Shown: positions 7,711 to 16,126 of the stretch, piece after piece | Numbering within the stretch: the stretch's first letter is position 1 | Layout: every line of letters starts with the position of its first letter | Notes under the pieces: model-generated | Database searches by the model: none | What the model saw: only the letters and a program-made list of their open reading frames with translations | What the model was told of the DNA's origin: nothing | Assembly (NCBI GenBank): GCA_020832185.1 | Contig: JAFIFE010000016.1 | Span: forward strand, 1-64,000 | Direction: 5' to 3' | DNA length: 64,000 nucleotides | From: Alkalibacterium sp. | Lineage (GTDB): Bacteria; Bacillota; Bacilli; Lactobacillales; Carnobacteriaceae_A | Made by a program: the position numbers and the translations under genes

Positions 7711-8115
7711 ATGGCTAATCTAGGATTTACGTATCTATTCACAAATAATATGAGTGAGACGAAAAAATTTTATTCAGAAATATTAGCATTAGAGCTTATA
7801 TGGGATGAAGAAGACGATATTGCTTTTAATATAAACAACCATCAGTTATCCATTCAATACCACAAAGACTTTAAGAAAGCTTCTCCTTTGTTTTCCATCC
7901 AACCTGGATGGAAAGGTGGGGTGGCACCTAGGACGAGTTGGTCAATAGCATTTGAATCGAATGAGTGCAATCAAGTCATTGCTAGATTGCAAAAGGAAAG
8001 GGTCAAGACATACCATAGCGTGCCACAATGGGTTGGTTACTGGAGTTTTCCAGTCTTAGATCCAATGAATAATACGATTGAGATAACCTGTAGTGAATAT
8101 GAGATTAATGGTTGA
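7711..8115 (+). CDS. VOC-family (glyoxalase/bleomycin-resistance-like) protein
   Basis: A 134-residue protein with the paired beta-alpha-beta-beta-beta modules of the vicinal oxygen chelate superfamily: FTYLFTNNMSETKKFYSEILAL at the N-terminus and the closing FPVLDPMNNTIEITCSE strand with a conserved Asp-Pro and metal-ligand-like Glu. Members include glyoxalases, dioxygenases and antibiotic-binding proteins, so the substrate is unknown. The start has an AAGGGAGAAGGG site. It is the last gene inside the island before the ssrA junction. It has no FNR/FLP box and may not share the metal regulon. Confidence 0.8.
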   Translation: MANLGFTYLFTNNMSETKKFYSEILALELIWDEEDDIAFNINNHQLSIQYHKDFKKASPLFSIQPGWKGGVAPRTSWSIAFESNECNQVIARLQKERVKTYHSVPQWVGYWSFPVLDPMNNTIEITCSEYEING

Positions 8116-8149
8116 CTTAATTCATCTGTATATAAAAAATATCACTAAA

Positions 8150-8210
8150 AATAAAACCATTACCCTTTTTCCAGTAGTAATGGAAATGGTAATGGTTGGT
8201 AATGGTTTAT
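8150..8210. repeat. Integrase arm-type repeat cluster at the island's right end
   Basis: AGTAATGG near 8176, GGTAATGGTT near 8188, GGTAATGGTTT near 8198, and an inverted CCATTACC near 8157. The block is nearly the same as 2438-2483 at the end of the left element and shares the motif with 2620-2643. Confidence 0.55.
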
Positions 8211-8234
8211 AGCAGTTGCAAGAAAAGTTCAGAA

Positions 8235-8281
8235 ATTAAAAAAGGCTTCCTACCAGCGTTTAGAAGCTGTTAGGAAACCTT
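8235..8281 (-). terminator. ssrA: Present ssrA terminator, supplied by the island
   Basis: On the minus strand AAGGTTTCCTA pairs perfectly with TAGGAAGCCTT, with an inner CAGC/GCTG helix, followed by TTTTTTT. It stands 14 bp beyond the tmRNA 3' end and lies within the island. Confidence 0.85.
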
Positions 8282-8288
8282 AGTAAAG

Positions 8289-8307
8289 CTATAATGGAGT
8301 TGAGGGG
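8289..8307. repeat. Island attachment repeat, right copy within the ssrA 3' end
   Basis: CTATAATGGAGTTGAGGGG covers the last 13 bases of tmRNA and a few flanking bases. It matches 2560-2578 at 18 of 19 positions in direct orientation. Confidence 0.8.
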
Positions 8308-8656
8308 AGTCGAACCCCTGTCCAGACACCTTGACACTCGAGCATCTACGTTCATAGTTCCACCACTTAGATTTCGCTGAACATTAGCCGTAAAACAGGC
8401 ATCATGTGTCGCTAGTCTGCTAATCTCTTTCTATTCTTACAGACGGAAAGAATAGACGTATCCCACTTATTATAGGACCCGATACCGAGCACATGGGCGA
8501 TGCCGGTCGGATCACGCTAAGCTGTTATTACGCAGCTAAAGCGTATGTGTTGCTATTATTGTTTGCAGTTAGTTTAACTGTTGACGTTATTATGCAGCCG
8601 TCACCTGCAGAACGCAACCCCAGCTCAACTATGCCTGTCGAATCCGTAACAACCCC
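8295..8656 (-). ncRNA. ssrA: Transfer-messenger RNA (tmRNA)
   Basis: The tRNA-like ends are clear. The 5' GGGGUUG (8656-8650) pairs with 3' CAACUCC (8302-8296), with discriminator A at 8295 and the T arm GGGGUUCGACUCCCC. The CCA is not encoded (UUA follows), so it must be added after processing. The tag reading frame resumes at GCA (8564-8566) and ends with TAA TAA (8525-8530), giving ANNNSNTYALAA. The tag ends in ALAA, as in other Lactobacillales. tmRNA with SmpB frees stalled ribosomes and tags the nascent protein for ClpXP. A -10 (TATACT) lies at 8693-8698. The 3' end doubles as the attachment site of the adjacent island. Confidence 0.95.
8528..8566 (-). other. tmRNA proteolysis tag reading frame
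   Basis: Resume codon GCA, then codons for NNNSNTYALAA, then two TAA stops. The Ala-Ala end is the degradation signal read by ClpXP. Confidence 0.85.
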
Positions 8657-8692
8657 GTTAAATATAGAGCGTCTCTCTTTTGCTCTGTAGAT

Positions 8693-8698
8693 AGTATA
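8693..8698 (-). promoter_or_regulatory. ssrA: -10 element of ssrA
   Basis: TATACT on the minus strand lies 36 bp upstream of the mature 5' end. That is consistent with a short leader removed by RNase P. The -35 is weak (TTTATT-like). Confidence 0.5.
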
Positions 8699-8791
8699 GC
8701 ATATTTTACTTAAAAAATAAAGTCTATTCGCTTTCTAATAGTAAGCTTTTTATTGAATCGTATGCTCTGAATATCTTATTCTCTTATATAA

Positions 8792-8825
8792 TAAAAAGAG
8801 CACCTCGCAATCCGGATGCTCTTTC
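8792..8825 (-). terminator. Terminator of the ketopantoate-reductase-like gene
   Basis: AAAGAGCATCC pairs with GGTGCTCTTT on the minus strand, followed by a T-rich run. Confidence 0.8.
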
Positions 8826-8833
8826 CTGTCGTA

Positions 8834-9772
8834 TTAATTCACTGCTGAACTGATTCCAAGAATATCTTCTTTCGCATGAATCAAATCTGTGACTTTCTGA
8901 CAGAATGGTGCCTGTATTCCTAATTTGATTGAAGCTTTTGCTACCGCTCCATTCAGGTAGTCTATTTCTGTCGGTCTGTTATTCGCCAAATCCTGATGCA
9001 TAGACGGGTAGTGTGCGCCCACTTTAACAGCTAGATCTTTCAAATACATGACCGTTTCTTCTACATCCAGCGTTACACCATCTTGAAGTTCGGCAACTGC
9101 TGAAAACTCAGAAACGATTCCTGTCAGCATCGAGTCGATTGTTGAAGATGAGAACACTTTATCAATAGTTGAATCAAGTAAGGCACATAATGAATTCATC
9201 GTTCCGTTTACACACGCTTTTCTCCAAGTGGTGTACGTTACATCTTCACTGTACACACCGTTTAATCCGCTATTTTTCAAAATAGCGACTATTTCAAGCG
9301 CAGCTTCTTTCTCATCAGGGTCTGAATTTTGCAGCTCAACAGGTCCCTGGCCATTAAAATGTGTGATTCCGGGAGCGTCTATTCCAGCGGTCCATACCGT
9401 AGTCCCCATAATGATATTTTTCTTTTCAACATAGGCTTCCAATGTTTTTAAGTGACCTAAACCATTAAGCAGACAAATCACTTTTGTGTTTTTCCCAATG
9501 ATATGTGCAATGCTTTTCATCATCGGTTTAAGGCCCATTGATTTTGTGAAAACAAAAATGGCATCCATTTCTTCGTTCAGTTCATTTGGTTTACATATCT
9601 TCATGTCTTTTGTTTCTTCATTTCCGTTAACTGATATACGTAAGCCATTAGTTGAGATAGCCTGAATATGATCGTCCCAGTTATCCAGTAAAGTCACGTC
9701 TTCTCCATTTTTCTGTAACAGGTAGCCGAATCCACATCCGAGTGCTCCTGATCCTGCAATTGCAATTTTCAT
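8834..9772 (-). CDS. 2-dehydropantoate 2-reductase family protein (PanE/ApbA-like)
   Basis: A 312-residue NADP-dependent reductase. The N-terminal Rossmann fold has GSGALGCGFG near residue 7, and a second all-helical domain follows from about residue 180 with the conserved KACVNGTMNSLCAL segment containing the catalytic-type Lys and Asn. The family reduces ketopantoate to pantoate for CoA synthesis, but paralogues act on other 2-keto acids. The gene follows a PTS-IIC-like membrane protein gene by 36 bp in what looks like a two-gene operon, so it may instead take part in metabolism of the imported compound. No other pantothenate gene is nearby, hence no gene symbol. Confidence 0.82.
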   Translation of the reverse strand: MKIAIAGSGALGCGFGYLLQKNGEDVTLLDNWDDHIQAISTNGLRISVNGNEETKDMKICKPNELNEEMDAIFVFTKSMGLKPMMKSIAHIIGKNTKVICLLNGLGHLKTLEAYVEKKNIIMGTTVWTAGIDAPGITHFNGQGPVELQNSDPDEKEAALEIVAILKNSGLNGVYSEDVTYTTWRKACVNGTMNSLCALLDSTIDKVFSSSTIDSMLTGIVSEFSAVAELQDGVTLDVEETVMYLKDLAVKVGAHYPSMHQDLANNRPTEIDYLNGAVAKASIKLGIQAPFCQKVTDLIHAKEDILGISSAVN

Positions 9773-9808
9773 AAATCTGTCCCCTTTTTGCTCGTTTTCT
9801 CCTGTTTA

Positions 9809-10855
9809 TCAGTTTGTAGCAGATGCATATCTGAAAATATCATGTTCGTAAATTTTCAACACCTTGTTTAATAATACATCAACTAGTATGGCTCCACCAA
9901 ATGGAATGGCAAAATAGGCTAAAATAACTGTCCATAATGGTGAGCCCATTTCAACTGCCTGAATAGGTCCCACTAGGCCTACGATTCCGAATCCAGCGGT
10001 TTGTGGCAGTCCTTGAATATTGAAAAGATAGACACCCACACCTGAGAATATGGCATTTATGATAATAGGCACAACAATTCTTGGATGTCTGACCAGGTTT
10101 GGCATCATCATTTTCATCGCACCTAACAAGATAGCGAGGGTCGTTCCTTTTTCGTTTACTCTTTTCGAACCGATAACCAGCACTGCTGTACACGCGGTCA
10201 CTCCAATTGCGGCGGCCCCTGCACCTAAACCAGAGATGCCAATAGCTATTCCTATCGCTACTGTAGAAATGGGAGAAATAATGAGTACTGAAAATGCGAC
10301 TGATATTAATATAGCCATGAGTAGTGGCTGTAAAGTGGTAAAGGTATTTATGATCGTTCCGATTGTTGTTGTGACTAAACTGACATAGGGCAAGGTCAGC
10401 AGTCCAATGGTTCCTACGCCTCCGCCTACAATAATGGGAAGAAGGATCAGTGTGAGTGAACCCAGCTTTCCTTCTAATACGCGTGTGATATAGACAGCCA
10501 GCCCGGCCATCAGCATCACGTTAACTAAATCGCCGATCCCTACAAGTGTGATTCCCGCTTCTGTCACTGCATATGCGCCAGAACCTAAGAACGTCCCTGC
10601 TCCAATAATAACACTTTGCATCGGGTTTAATTTAAACTGCATCCCCACTAGAACACCAATCAATGCCGGCGTTAAAAATTGCATTGTTCCTACGACTGTT
10701 GCTAATGTCTGAAATATAGCTGCATATGGGATGAGTGCCTTGAAGATTCCTCCAAGAATAGCATTTGATATTAGTCCTATTACTATTCCGCTGGCCGTCC
10801 CAGCCAGTACTTTGTTGACGTAATCCTTAAGTGTATATTGCTCTGTATTTAACAT
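9809..10855 (-). CDS. PTS-IIC-like (EIIC_2 family) integral membrane transporter
   Basis: A 348-residue very hydrophobic protein with about ten predicted membrane helices, rich in Gly and Ala. It resembles the PTS transporter subunit IIC-like family found without fused A or B domains. An N-terminal YTLKDYVNKVLAGTASGIVIGLISNAILGG segment and the MMMPNLVRHPRIVVPIIINAI loop near residue 255 are characteristic. I chose the ATG at 10855, which has an AGGTGAGGGG site at good spacing; an upstream in-frame GTG at 10870 lies inside that site. It is first in a unit with the PanE-like gene. The substrate is unknown and no EIIA/EIIB gene is nearby. Confidence 0.75.
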   Translation of the reverse strand: MLNTEQYTLKDYVNKVLAGTASGIVIGLISNAILGGIFKALIPYAAIFQTLATVVGTMQFLTPALIGVLVGMQFKLNPMQSVIIGAGTFLGSGAYAVTEAGITLVGIGDLVNVMLMAGLAVYITRVLEGKLGSLTLILLPIIVGGGVGTIGLLTLPYVSLVTTTIGTIINTFTTLQPLLMAILISVAFSVLIISPISTVAIGIAIGISGLGAGAAAIGVTACTAVLVIGSKRVNEKGTTLAILLGAMKMMMPNLVRHPRIVVPIIINAIFSGVGVYLFNIQGLPQTAGFGIVGLVGPIQAVEMGSPLWTVILAYFAIPFGGAILVDVLLNKVLKIYEHDIFRYASATN

Positions 10856-11027
10856 GAAAATTCCCCTCACCTATAGTTTTTAACTTCCCTTTTTTTATTA
10901 CTTGTTCAGTATATCACAATAAAAAGCAGACTTTCAGAAAGTTTCATGAAAATACAATAATATCTTTATAATAATTAAATGCTTGTTGTTATTTTAGCGT
11001 TTATTCCGTTGTACACAAAAACCTGCA

Positions 11028-11100
11028 CAGAGGATGAGCTGGGACGCAAGAGTATCTAAAACAACTCTAAGGTCCCAGGTGAAACTCCATGCAGGAACAT
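11028..11100 (-). terminator. Large compound hairpin/terminator after the histidine phosphatase gene
   Basis: Nested helices CCTGCA/TGCAGG, CTGGGAC/GTCCCAG and AGAGT/ACTCT span about 70 bases and end in TTTTTG on the minus strand. This is much larger than the other terminators here and may be a repeat-derived structure. Confidence 0.6.
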
Positions 11101-11123
11101 TTAATTCTTTCTTTTTATCCTAG

Positions 11124-11798
11124 TTAGTCGGTAAAATGAGACACATCATTATACTTCTCTAAATGGTATAACCCATCTTCATAACGCGCCACAGATACAC
11201 TCGCATTCAGCAATGCTTTCGGGCGTCTTAATTCGGGAATCAGATTTTCAAGGATATAACGAATTGTTCCCCCGTGAGCAACAACTAAAATCGTTTCTCC
11301 TGTATCACGGTGCTTGTCTATCAGTTTGATCAATCCCTGCTCCACCCTTGACCAGAACATCATAAAGTCTTCCGCATGTCCTTCAGGGTCGACCGCCCGG
11401 AATGCATCCATTCGTTCAGGGACATCGGTATTCTGGAACATTTCCTTCTTGGTTTCATAGCCTAAATAGTCACGGACTTTTTCATAGGCTTCACTGCCAT
11501 ACATGCCTTCCATCGATCCAAAGAATACCTCTCTGAATTCAGGCATTTGATTCATATATAATGAGCCTATCTGCCCGTTCTCTTCTAAAATCAGAGAAGC
11601 TGTTTCTTGAGTGCGTGATAAATCACTCGTATAGACAGCATTGAACCTTACATCTTTCAATCCTCGCCCACAACGTCTCACGTCATCTTTTCCGTGATCG
11701 GTCAGTGGTGCATTGCTCCAGCCCTGCATACGTCCGTAATAGTTAAGGTAGGTCTCTCCGTGTCTTACAAAATAAATCGTTACCCCTTTGTTAGCCAT
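11124..11798 (-). CDS. Histidine phosphatase family protein (phosphoglycerate-mutase-like fold)
   Basis: A 224-residue protein with the catalytic RHGET motif near residue 12, the second Arg in YTSDLSRTQETA near residue 60, a Glu in FREVFFGSMEG near 90 and the second His in VVAHGGTIRY near residue 175. This is the branch of small-molecule or sugar-phosphate phosphatases rather than the glycolytic mutase, since a complete gpmI lies at 24245-25774. Physiological substrate unknown. It is a single gene between the smpB cluster and the PTS-like unit. Confidence 0.88.
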   Translation of the reverse strand: MANKGVTIYFVRHGETYLNYYGRMQGWSNAPLTDHGKDDVRRCGRGLKDVRFNAVYTSDLSRTQETASLILEENGQIGSLYMNQMPEFREVFFGSMEGMYGSEAYEKVRDYLGYETKKEMFQNTDVPERMDAFRAVDPEGHAEDFMMFWSRVEQGLIKLIDKHRDTGETILVVAHGGTIRYILENLIPELRRPKALLNASVSVARYEDGLYHLEKYNDVSHFTD

Positions 11799-11874
11799 GT
11801 GCTAGCTCCTCGCTTTCTAAACTCTCTTTCATTAGTTTACCAGACAATCGCTTCTTAATCGACCACTAAACCTG

Positions 11875-11915
11875 AAAAGGCGTACCTGCTCAGAACACGT
11901 CTGTTCAGGTACGCT
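11875..11915 (-). terminator. Terminator of the secG-est-rnr-smpB cluster
   Basis: AAAGCGTACCTG pairs with CAGGTACGC followed by CTTTT on the minus strand, 6 bp after the smpB stop codon. Confidence 0.85.
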
Positions 11916-11920
11916 TTAAT

Positions 11921-12382
11921 CTAATAGTTTTCTTTGACTGCACGTCTCAGTTGTCTATCCTGGTCGCGTCGTTTGATCGTTTCACGCTTGTCGTATTGTT
12001 TCTTCCCTTTAGCCAAGCCAATCAAGACTTTTGCAAATCCGTTTTTGATATAGACTTTTAAAGGGATCAGCGTGATCCCGCCTTGTTTCGTTTCACCAAT
12101 TAGAGAGTCGATCTGCTTTTTCTTCATAAGCAGCTTACGAGGTCTGACAGGATCGTGATTGAACTGATTGCCTTGTTCAAAGGGAGAAATATGAACATTG
12201 TACAGCCAGATTTCTCCATCTCTAATACTGGCATACCCATCTTTCAGATTGATTCGTCCGGCACGTATAGACTTGATTTCAGTCCCCTTTAATACGATTC
12301 CGGCTTCGATCGTGTCGAGTATCGCATATTCGTAACGTGCTTTTCTATTTTGGGCAATTAACTTGCCTTCACCTTTGGGCAT
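11921..12382 (-). CDS. smpB: SsrA-binding protein SmpB
   Basis: A 153-residue OB-fold RNA-binding protein that carries tmRNA to stalled ribosomes. Family signatures are present: [16 protein letters not shown] at the N-terminus, [18 protein letters not shown] near residue 33, NVHISPF near residue 62, and a basic C-terminal tail ([22 protein letters not shown]) that enters the mRNA channel. It follows rnr by 15 bp, as in many Firmicutes, and RNase R degrades mRNAs released by trans-translation. Its partner ssrA is about 3.3 kb downstream, separated by three genes. Confidence 0.97.
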   Translation of the reverse strand: MPKGEGKLIAQNRKARYEYAILDTIEAGIVLKGTEIKSIRAGRINLKDGYASIRDGEIWLYNVHISPFEQGNQFNHDPVRPRKLLMKKKQIDSLIGETKQGGITLIPLKVYIKNGFAKVLIGLAKGKKQYDKRETIKRRDQDRQLRRAVKENY

Positions 12383-12397
12383 ATTACTCCCCCTTTA

Positions 12398-14779
12398 TCA
12401 TTTGCGTTTTTTTCCAGGTTTTTTCTTTTTACCGCGCGGTTTAGCATCGCCTTTGGGTTTATCGCGTCCTGTTTTCTTGCCTTTGGCCGGATGTTTTCCT
12501 TTAGGTCCTTTTCCGGCTTTGTTTGCGCTTCTTGAACGTACTTTTGCTTTTTTCTTATCGTTTTGTTTTGATCTTTCCGGTTTTTTTGAGTCATCGGCAA
12601 CCAATTCAAAGTCGATCTGATAGTTATCCGTATCGGATCCAATGACCTTCACTTCAACCGTTTCTCCAATACGGAAGACCATACCTGTTCGCTGACCGAT
12701 CATCAGCATGTCACGTTCATTAAACTCATAGTAGTCATCATTCATATTCGAGATGTGAACAAGACCCTCTACTGTGTTCTCCAGCTGAACGAACATTCCA
12801 AAATTAGTGACCGAGGTGATCACGCCTTTGAAATTCTCCCCAATTTTGCTTAACATGTATTCTGCTTTTTTCAGTTCATCTGTTTCACGTTCTGCGGAAA
12901 CGGCCCGTCTCTCAGTAATTGAACTGCTCTCAGCAATATCCGGCAATTTAGCGGACCACAGATTTTTAGCTGTCTGCGAGTTGTCTACTTCATTATAGTA
13001 ATGAACCAGACGGTGCAGAATCAGATCCGGGTAACGTCTGATTGGTGAGGTGAAGTGGGAGTAATAGTCTGCTGCCAATCCATAGTGACCGATTGGTACG
13101 ACATCATACTTAGCCTGCTGCATCGATCTTAAGAGCAGCATACTGATTACTCCTTCTTCCGGCTTGCCATGCACTTTATCTAATACATCCTGTAATAATT
13201 TTGGGGTGATCGATTCTTTTGTCGCTTTGACATCTATCCCAAAACTGGATACGAATTCAATGAAGCGCTGCATTTTTCCTTCATCCGGTCGATCATGGAT
13301 ACGGTAGAGAATCGGTAATTGCTGATTGGCAAAATGTTCTGATACTGTTTCATTTGCCGCAAGCATAAAGGACTCAATCAGTCGTTCTCCTACTCCGCGT
13401 TCTCTCAGTAGAATGTCGACAGGAATCCCTTCCGGGTCAACTTGGATTTTCGCTTCACGTGTATCGAAGTCAATCGATCCTCTTCGTACGCGTTTCTTTT
13501 CAAGGATATTATGCAAGTCTTCCATCTGCTTAAGCATACCTAATATTTCAGCATATTCTTCTTTTAATTCCTGATCATCTTCCATTAAAATATCATTGAC
13601 TGCTGTATAGGTCATTCGATGGTGATTATTGATAATCGTTGGTGATATAGAATAGTCAACAACGTCCCCATTCGAATCAATTTCCATTTCACATGACAGC
13701 GTTAAACGGTCAACATGTGGATGCAGTGAACAAATTCCGTTTGATAAACGCTGAGGCAGCATTGGGATGACACGGTCTGTTAAATACACACTAGTCCCGC
13801 GTTCATTGGCCTCCTGGTCCATCGCACTGTCTTCCGTCACATAATTACTGACATCTGCAATGTGAACGCCTAGATAATAGTTTCCATTATCGAGTTTCTT
13901 CACTTGAATCGCATCATCTAAGTCTTTAGCATCTGCACCATCGATTGTTATAATGGGTTCATTACGCAGATCTTTGCGTCCCTTTGTATCTTCTTCTGAT
14001 ATCTTATCTGGGACAGCTTCTGCCTCAGTCATGACGGCATCCGGAAATTCAGTGGGGATATCATATTTATGAACGATGGTCAGTATCTCAATACCTGGTT
14101 CATCCTTATGGCCAATAGTGTTGATGACGATCCCTTTTAAATCCGTTCCGGTAGCTGTATCAGAGTATTCAGTTAATTCAACTTGAACAATGCTGCCTTC
14201 AACTGGACGGATACCTTTAGCTTCGATCTGCACTAGAACGTTAGGCAGTTTCTGATTGTGCGGGGTTATAAAGCCGTACAGCCCCATTTCTTCCACTTCA
14301 TCGTCTGTATAAGGCTGGAACTCTCCAAATACAACCGTTGTGCCTCGTTCAATAATCTCAACGACTTTACCGGCAGGTCCTTTATCTTTCCAGGGCATGG
14401 CTTCTTGAGTCACTTCTACCTTGACAATGTCTCCATTCAAAGCAGAATGGGTCTCAGAAGGTGGAATGAAGATATCTGATTCATATTCTTCGATCGTTAC
14501 AAACCCGAAACCTCTATCTGTGCCACTGAATCGCCCCTGCATCGATGTGGATGCTTCTTTTAATTTGAATTTACCGCTTTGAAGCAATACGAGCTTGTCT
14601 TCACGTTCCAGTTCAGCAATTGCCTGTACCAGTTCCGTGAATGCTTTTGACCCTGAACGGTTAAGTCCCTGGCTGATTTCGCTTACTTCTACAGCCTCTT
14701 CACTGTTATCCTTCATGAAGGTCAGTATCTGCTTTTTCAGTGCTTTTTTTACTGATTCTAATTCTTTGTCTGAACTCAT
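12398..14779 (-). CDS. rnr: Ribonuclease R
   Basis: A 793-residue 3'-5' exoribonuclease of the RNB family that digests structured RNA. Domains in order: an N-terminal winged helix (1-70), cold-shock OB domains (about 80-250), the RNB catalytic domain with DGADAKDLDDA at 280-290 holding the metal-binding aspartates, an S1 domain (about 640-720), and a Lys/Arg/Gly-rich tail of about 60 residues. The basic tail is typical of RNase R and aids ribosome or RNA binding. It starts 4 bp after the upstream esterase stop codon and is followed closely by smpB. Confidence 0.96.
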   Translation of the reverse strand: MSSDKELESVKKALKKQILTFMKDNSEEAVEVSEISQGLNRSGSKAFTELVQAIAELEREDKLVLLQSGKFKLKEASTSMQGRFSGTDRGFGFVTIEEYESDIFIPPSETHSALNGDIVKVEVTQEAMPWKDKGPAGKVVEIIERGTTVVFGEFQPYTDDEVEEMGLYGFITPHNQKLPNVLVQIEAKGIRPVEGSIVQVELTEYSDTATGTDLKGIVINTIGHKDEPGIEILTIVHKYDIPTEFPDAVMTEAEAVPDKISEEDTKGRKDLRNEPIITIDGADAKDLDDAIQVKKLDNGNYYLGVHIADVSNYVTEDSAMDQEANERGTSVYLTDRVIPMLPQRLSNGICSLHPHVDRLTLSCEMEIDSNGDVVDYSISPTIINNHHRMTYTAVNDILMEDDQELKEEYAEILGMLKQMEDLHNILEKKRVRRGSIDFDTREAKIQVDPEGIPVDILLRERGVGERLIESFMLAANETVSEHFANQQLPILYRIHDRPDEGKMQRFIEFVSSFGIDVKATKESITPKLLQDVLDKVHGKPEEGVISMLLLRSMQQAKYDVVPIGHYGLAADYYSHFTSPIRRYPDLILHRLVHYYNEVDNSQTAKNLWSAKLPDIAESSSITERRAVSAERETDELKKAEYMLSKIGENFKGVITSVTNFGMFVQLENTVEGLVHISNMNDDYYEFNERDMLMIGQRTGMVFRIGETVEVKVIGSDTDNYQIDFELVADDSKKPERSKQNDKKKAKVRSRSANKAGKGPKGKHPAKGKKTGRDKPKGDAKPRGKKKKPGKKRK

Positions 14780-14783
14780 CTAA

Positions 14784-15524
14784 TTAATCACTCCATTCTA
14801 AGGTAGACAGATAAGTAAGTACATCAATCTGTACCTCTTTCCCAATCTTACCCGTTGTCAATACATGAGGAGCGTCTTCATACCAGTGGAATGACACCTC
14901 TGCATGTGTTAATGCGTCTCTAAAGACTACAGCAGACTGATCGTTGATCATTTCATCCTGTCCGCCTTGAGCTATGAATACTTTTTTACTAATAGTATCG
15001 TACTCTTTTTCCATTTCACCTACATGGCTGTGTATGCCCTCAAGGATCGCTTTCACTTTGACTTCAGCAGATGTTTTCAAGCCAGCAATCTCTTCTCTAG
15101 AATGCCCTGCAGTTTCTTTCATCCCTTCATACCATACCATAAAGTTTTCAGGCACGTTAGTATCGAACTCAGATATCACTGGCGAGGCGAAAATGCCTCC
15201 TCCGATCACGTCTTCATTCAAAAGTAAATCCGTGGCCACGATTCCACCCAGGGATAATCCTAATACAGCTACTTCTTCATATCCTTTGTCTTTAAGGAAC
15301 TTCAAGGCGTCTTTCCCGTCATTCACCCAGTCATTTATAGAGTAGTTGAATAAATCATCAGGATCACTCGTTCCGTGACCAGAGAAGACTGGCGCATAGA
15401 CCGTGTAATCTGCTCGTTCTAATGCACGTCCTAAACTCAGCATATCTTTAGGGTTACTTGTAAATGCGTGGAACAACAGGACCGCTCGTTTTCCACTTTC
15501 ATAAAATAATGATTTAGCTTTCAT
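14784..15524 (-). CDS. Carboxylesterase, alpha/beta hydrolase (Est30-like)
   Basis: A 246-residue serine hydrolase. Visible are the oxyanion-loop segment LLFHAFTSNPKDM, the nucleophile elbow GLSLGG (Ser near residue 92), an acid in AQGGQDEMI and the catalytic His in DAPHVLT near the C-terminus. The family includes Bacillus and Geobacillus carboxylesterase Est, whose gene also sits between secG and rnr. I chose ATG at 15524, five bases after AAGGAGG; an upstream in-frame TTG at 15539 overlaps that site. The natural ester substrate is unknown. Confidence 0.88.
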   Translation of the reverse strand: MKAKSLFYESGKRAVLLFHAFTSNPKDMLSLGRALERADYTVYAPVFSGHGTSDPDDLFNYSINDWVNDGKDALKFLKDKGYEEVAVLGLSLGGIVATDLLLNEDVIGGGIFASPVISEFDTNVPENFMVWYEGMKETAGHSREEIAGLKTSAEVKVKAILEGIHSHVGEMEKEYDTISKKVFIAQGGQDEMINDQSAVVFRDALTHAEVSFHWYEDAPHVLTTGKIGKEVQIDVLTYLSTLEWSD

Positions 15525-15610
15525 AATATCCTCCTTCAATCTCTTCTTTATTTTACCTTAATTCGTCTCATTTTTGTACCAAAACACAATGTTCAACGGT
15601 TTCCCTTACT

Positions 15611-15681
15611 AAAAAAGTACCCCTTTCTAACCTCACACAAAAGCTGCACGCTCTAAAGTGGAGTTAAACAGGAGTACTTAT
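15611..15681 (-). terminator. Partial terminator between secG and esterase
   Basis: AAGTACTCC pairs with GGGGTACTTTTTT over a long loop on the minus strand. It may lessen read-through from secG into est-rnr-smpB. Confidence 0.5.
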
Positions 15682-15701
15682 ATTAAAGGTAAGTTATTTA
15701 A

Positions 15702-15932
15702 TTAAAAGAATCGTGTCAACAGGAAAGACAAGACGAAGAATAAAATTAAACTGACAACTGTCGTTTTAATTAATACAGCTTCAAATCCTCTTGCTTTTTG
15801 TTTCCCAAATAATTGACTCGCTCCGCCCATAAAGGCATTTGATGCGCTTTGTGTTTTTGTAGGTTGCATAGCAATGACAATAATAATGAATACAGATAAT
15901 ATAAGCATAACCGTTAGCAAAACTTCATACAT
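15702..15932 (-). CDS. secG: Preprotein translocase subunit SecG
   Basis: A 76-residue protein with two membrane helices (about 2-22 and 52-73) joined by a polar loop containing SNAFMGGASQLFGKQKARG, the conserved SecG signature. It is an accessory part of the SecYEG channel. The ATG at 15932 has an AGAAGGAGGG site; an in-frame TTG upstream (15956) lacks one. It is first in the secG-est-rnr-smpB cluster. Confidence 0.95.
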   Translation of the reverse strand: MYEVLLTVMLILSVFIIIVIAMQPTKTQSASNAFMGGASQLFGKQKARGFEAVLIKTTVVSLILFFVLSFLLTRFF

Positions 15933-16126
15933 GAAAACAGACCCTCCTTCTGACAAATCTCCTACCTTCTAATATAGCATAAGTCACACCTTTATTCCAG
16001 ACTAAATTGGCAGATAATCCATGACTGGAAGATTTGTATCTTTTTTTTCACGCGGTTAACTGAATAGTTTGCGGAGCGTTCTCTCCATTTTTCTGTAAAG
16101 TGTCCTTTCATTGTGTAACTGAGTGA

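Noticed and set aside
8493-8690. 65-codon plus-strand open frame over ssrA
   Set aside because: It is antisense to tmRNA, whose ends, T arm and tag frame are clear, and it has no ribosome binding site.
12358-12642. 94-codon lysine-rich frame overlapping the rnr end
   Set aside because: It is an out-of-frame shadow of the basic RNase R tail, without a ribosome binding site.
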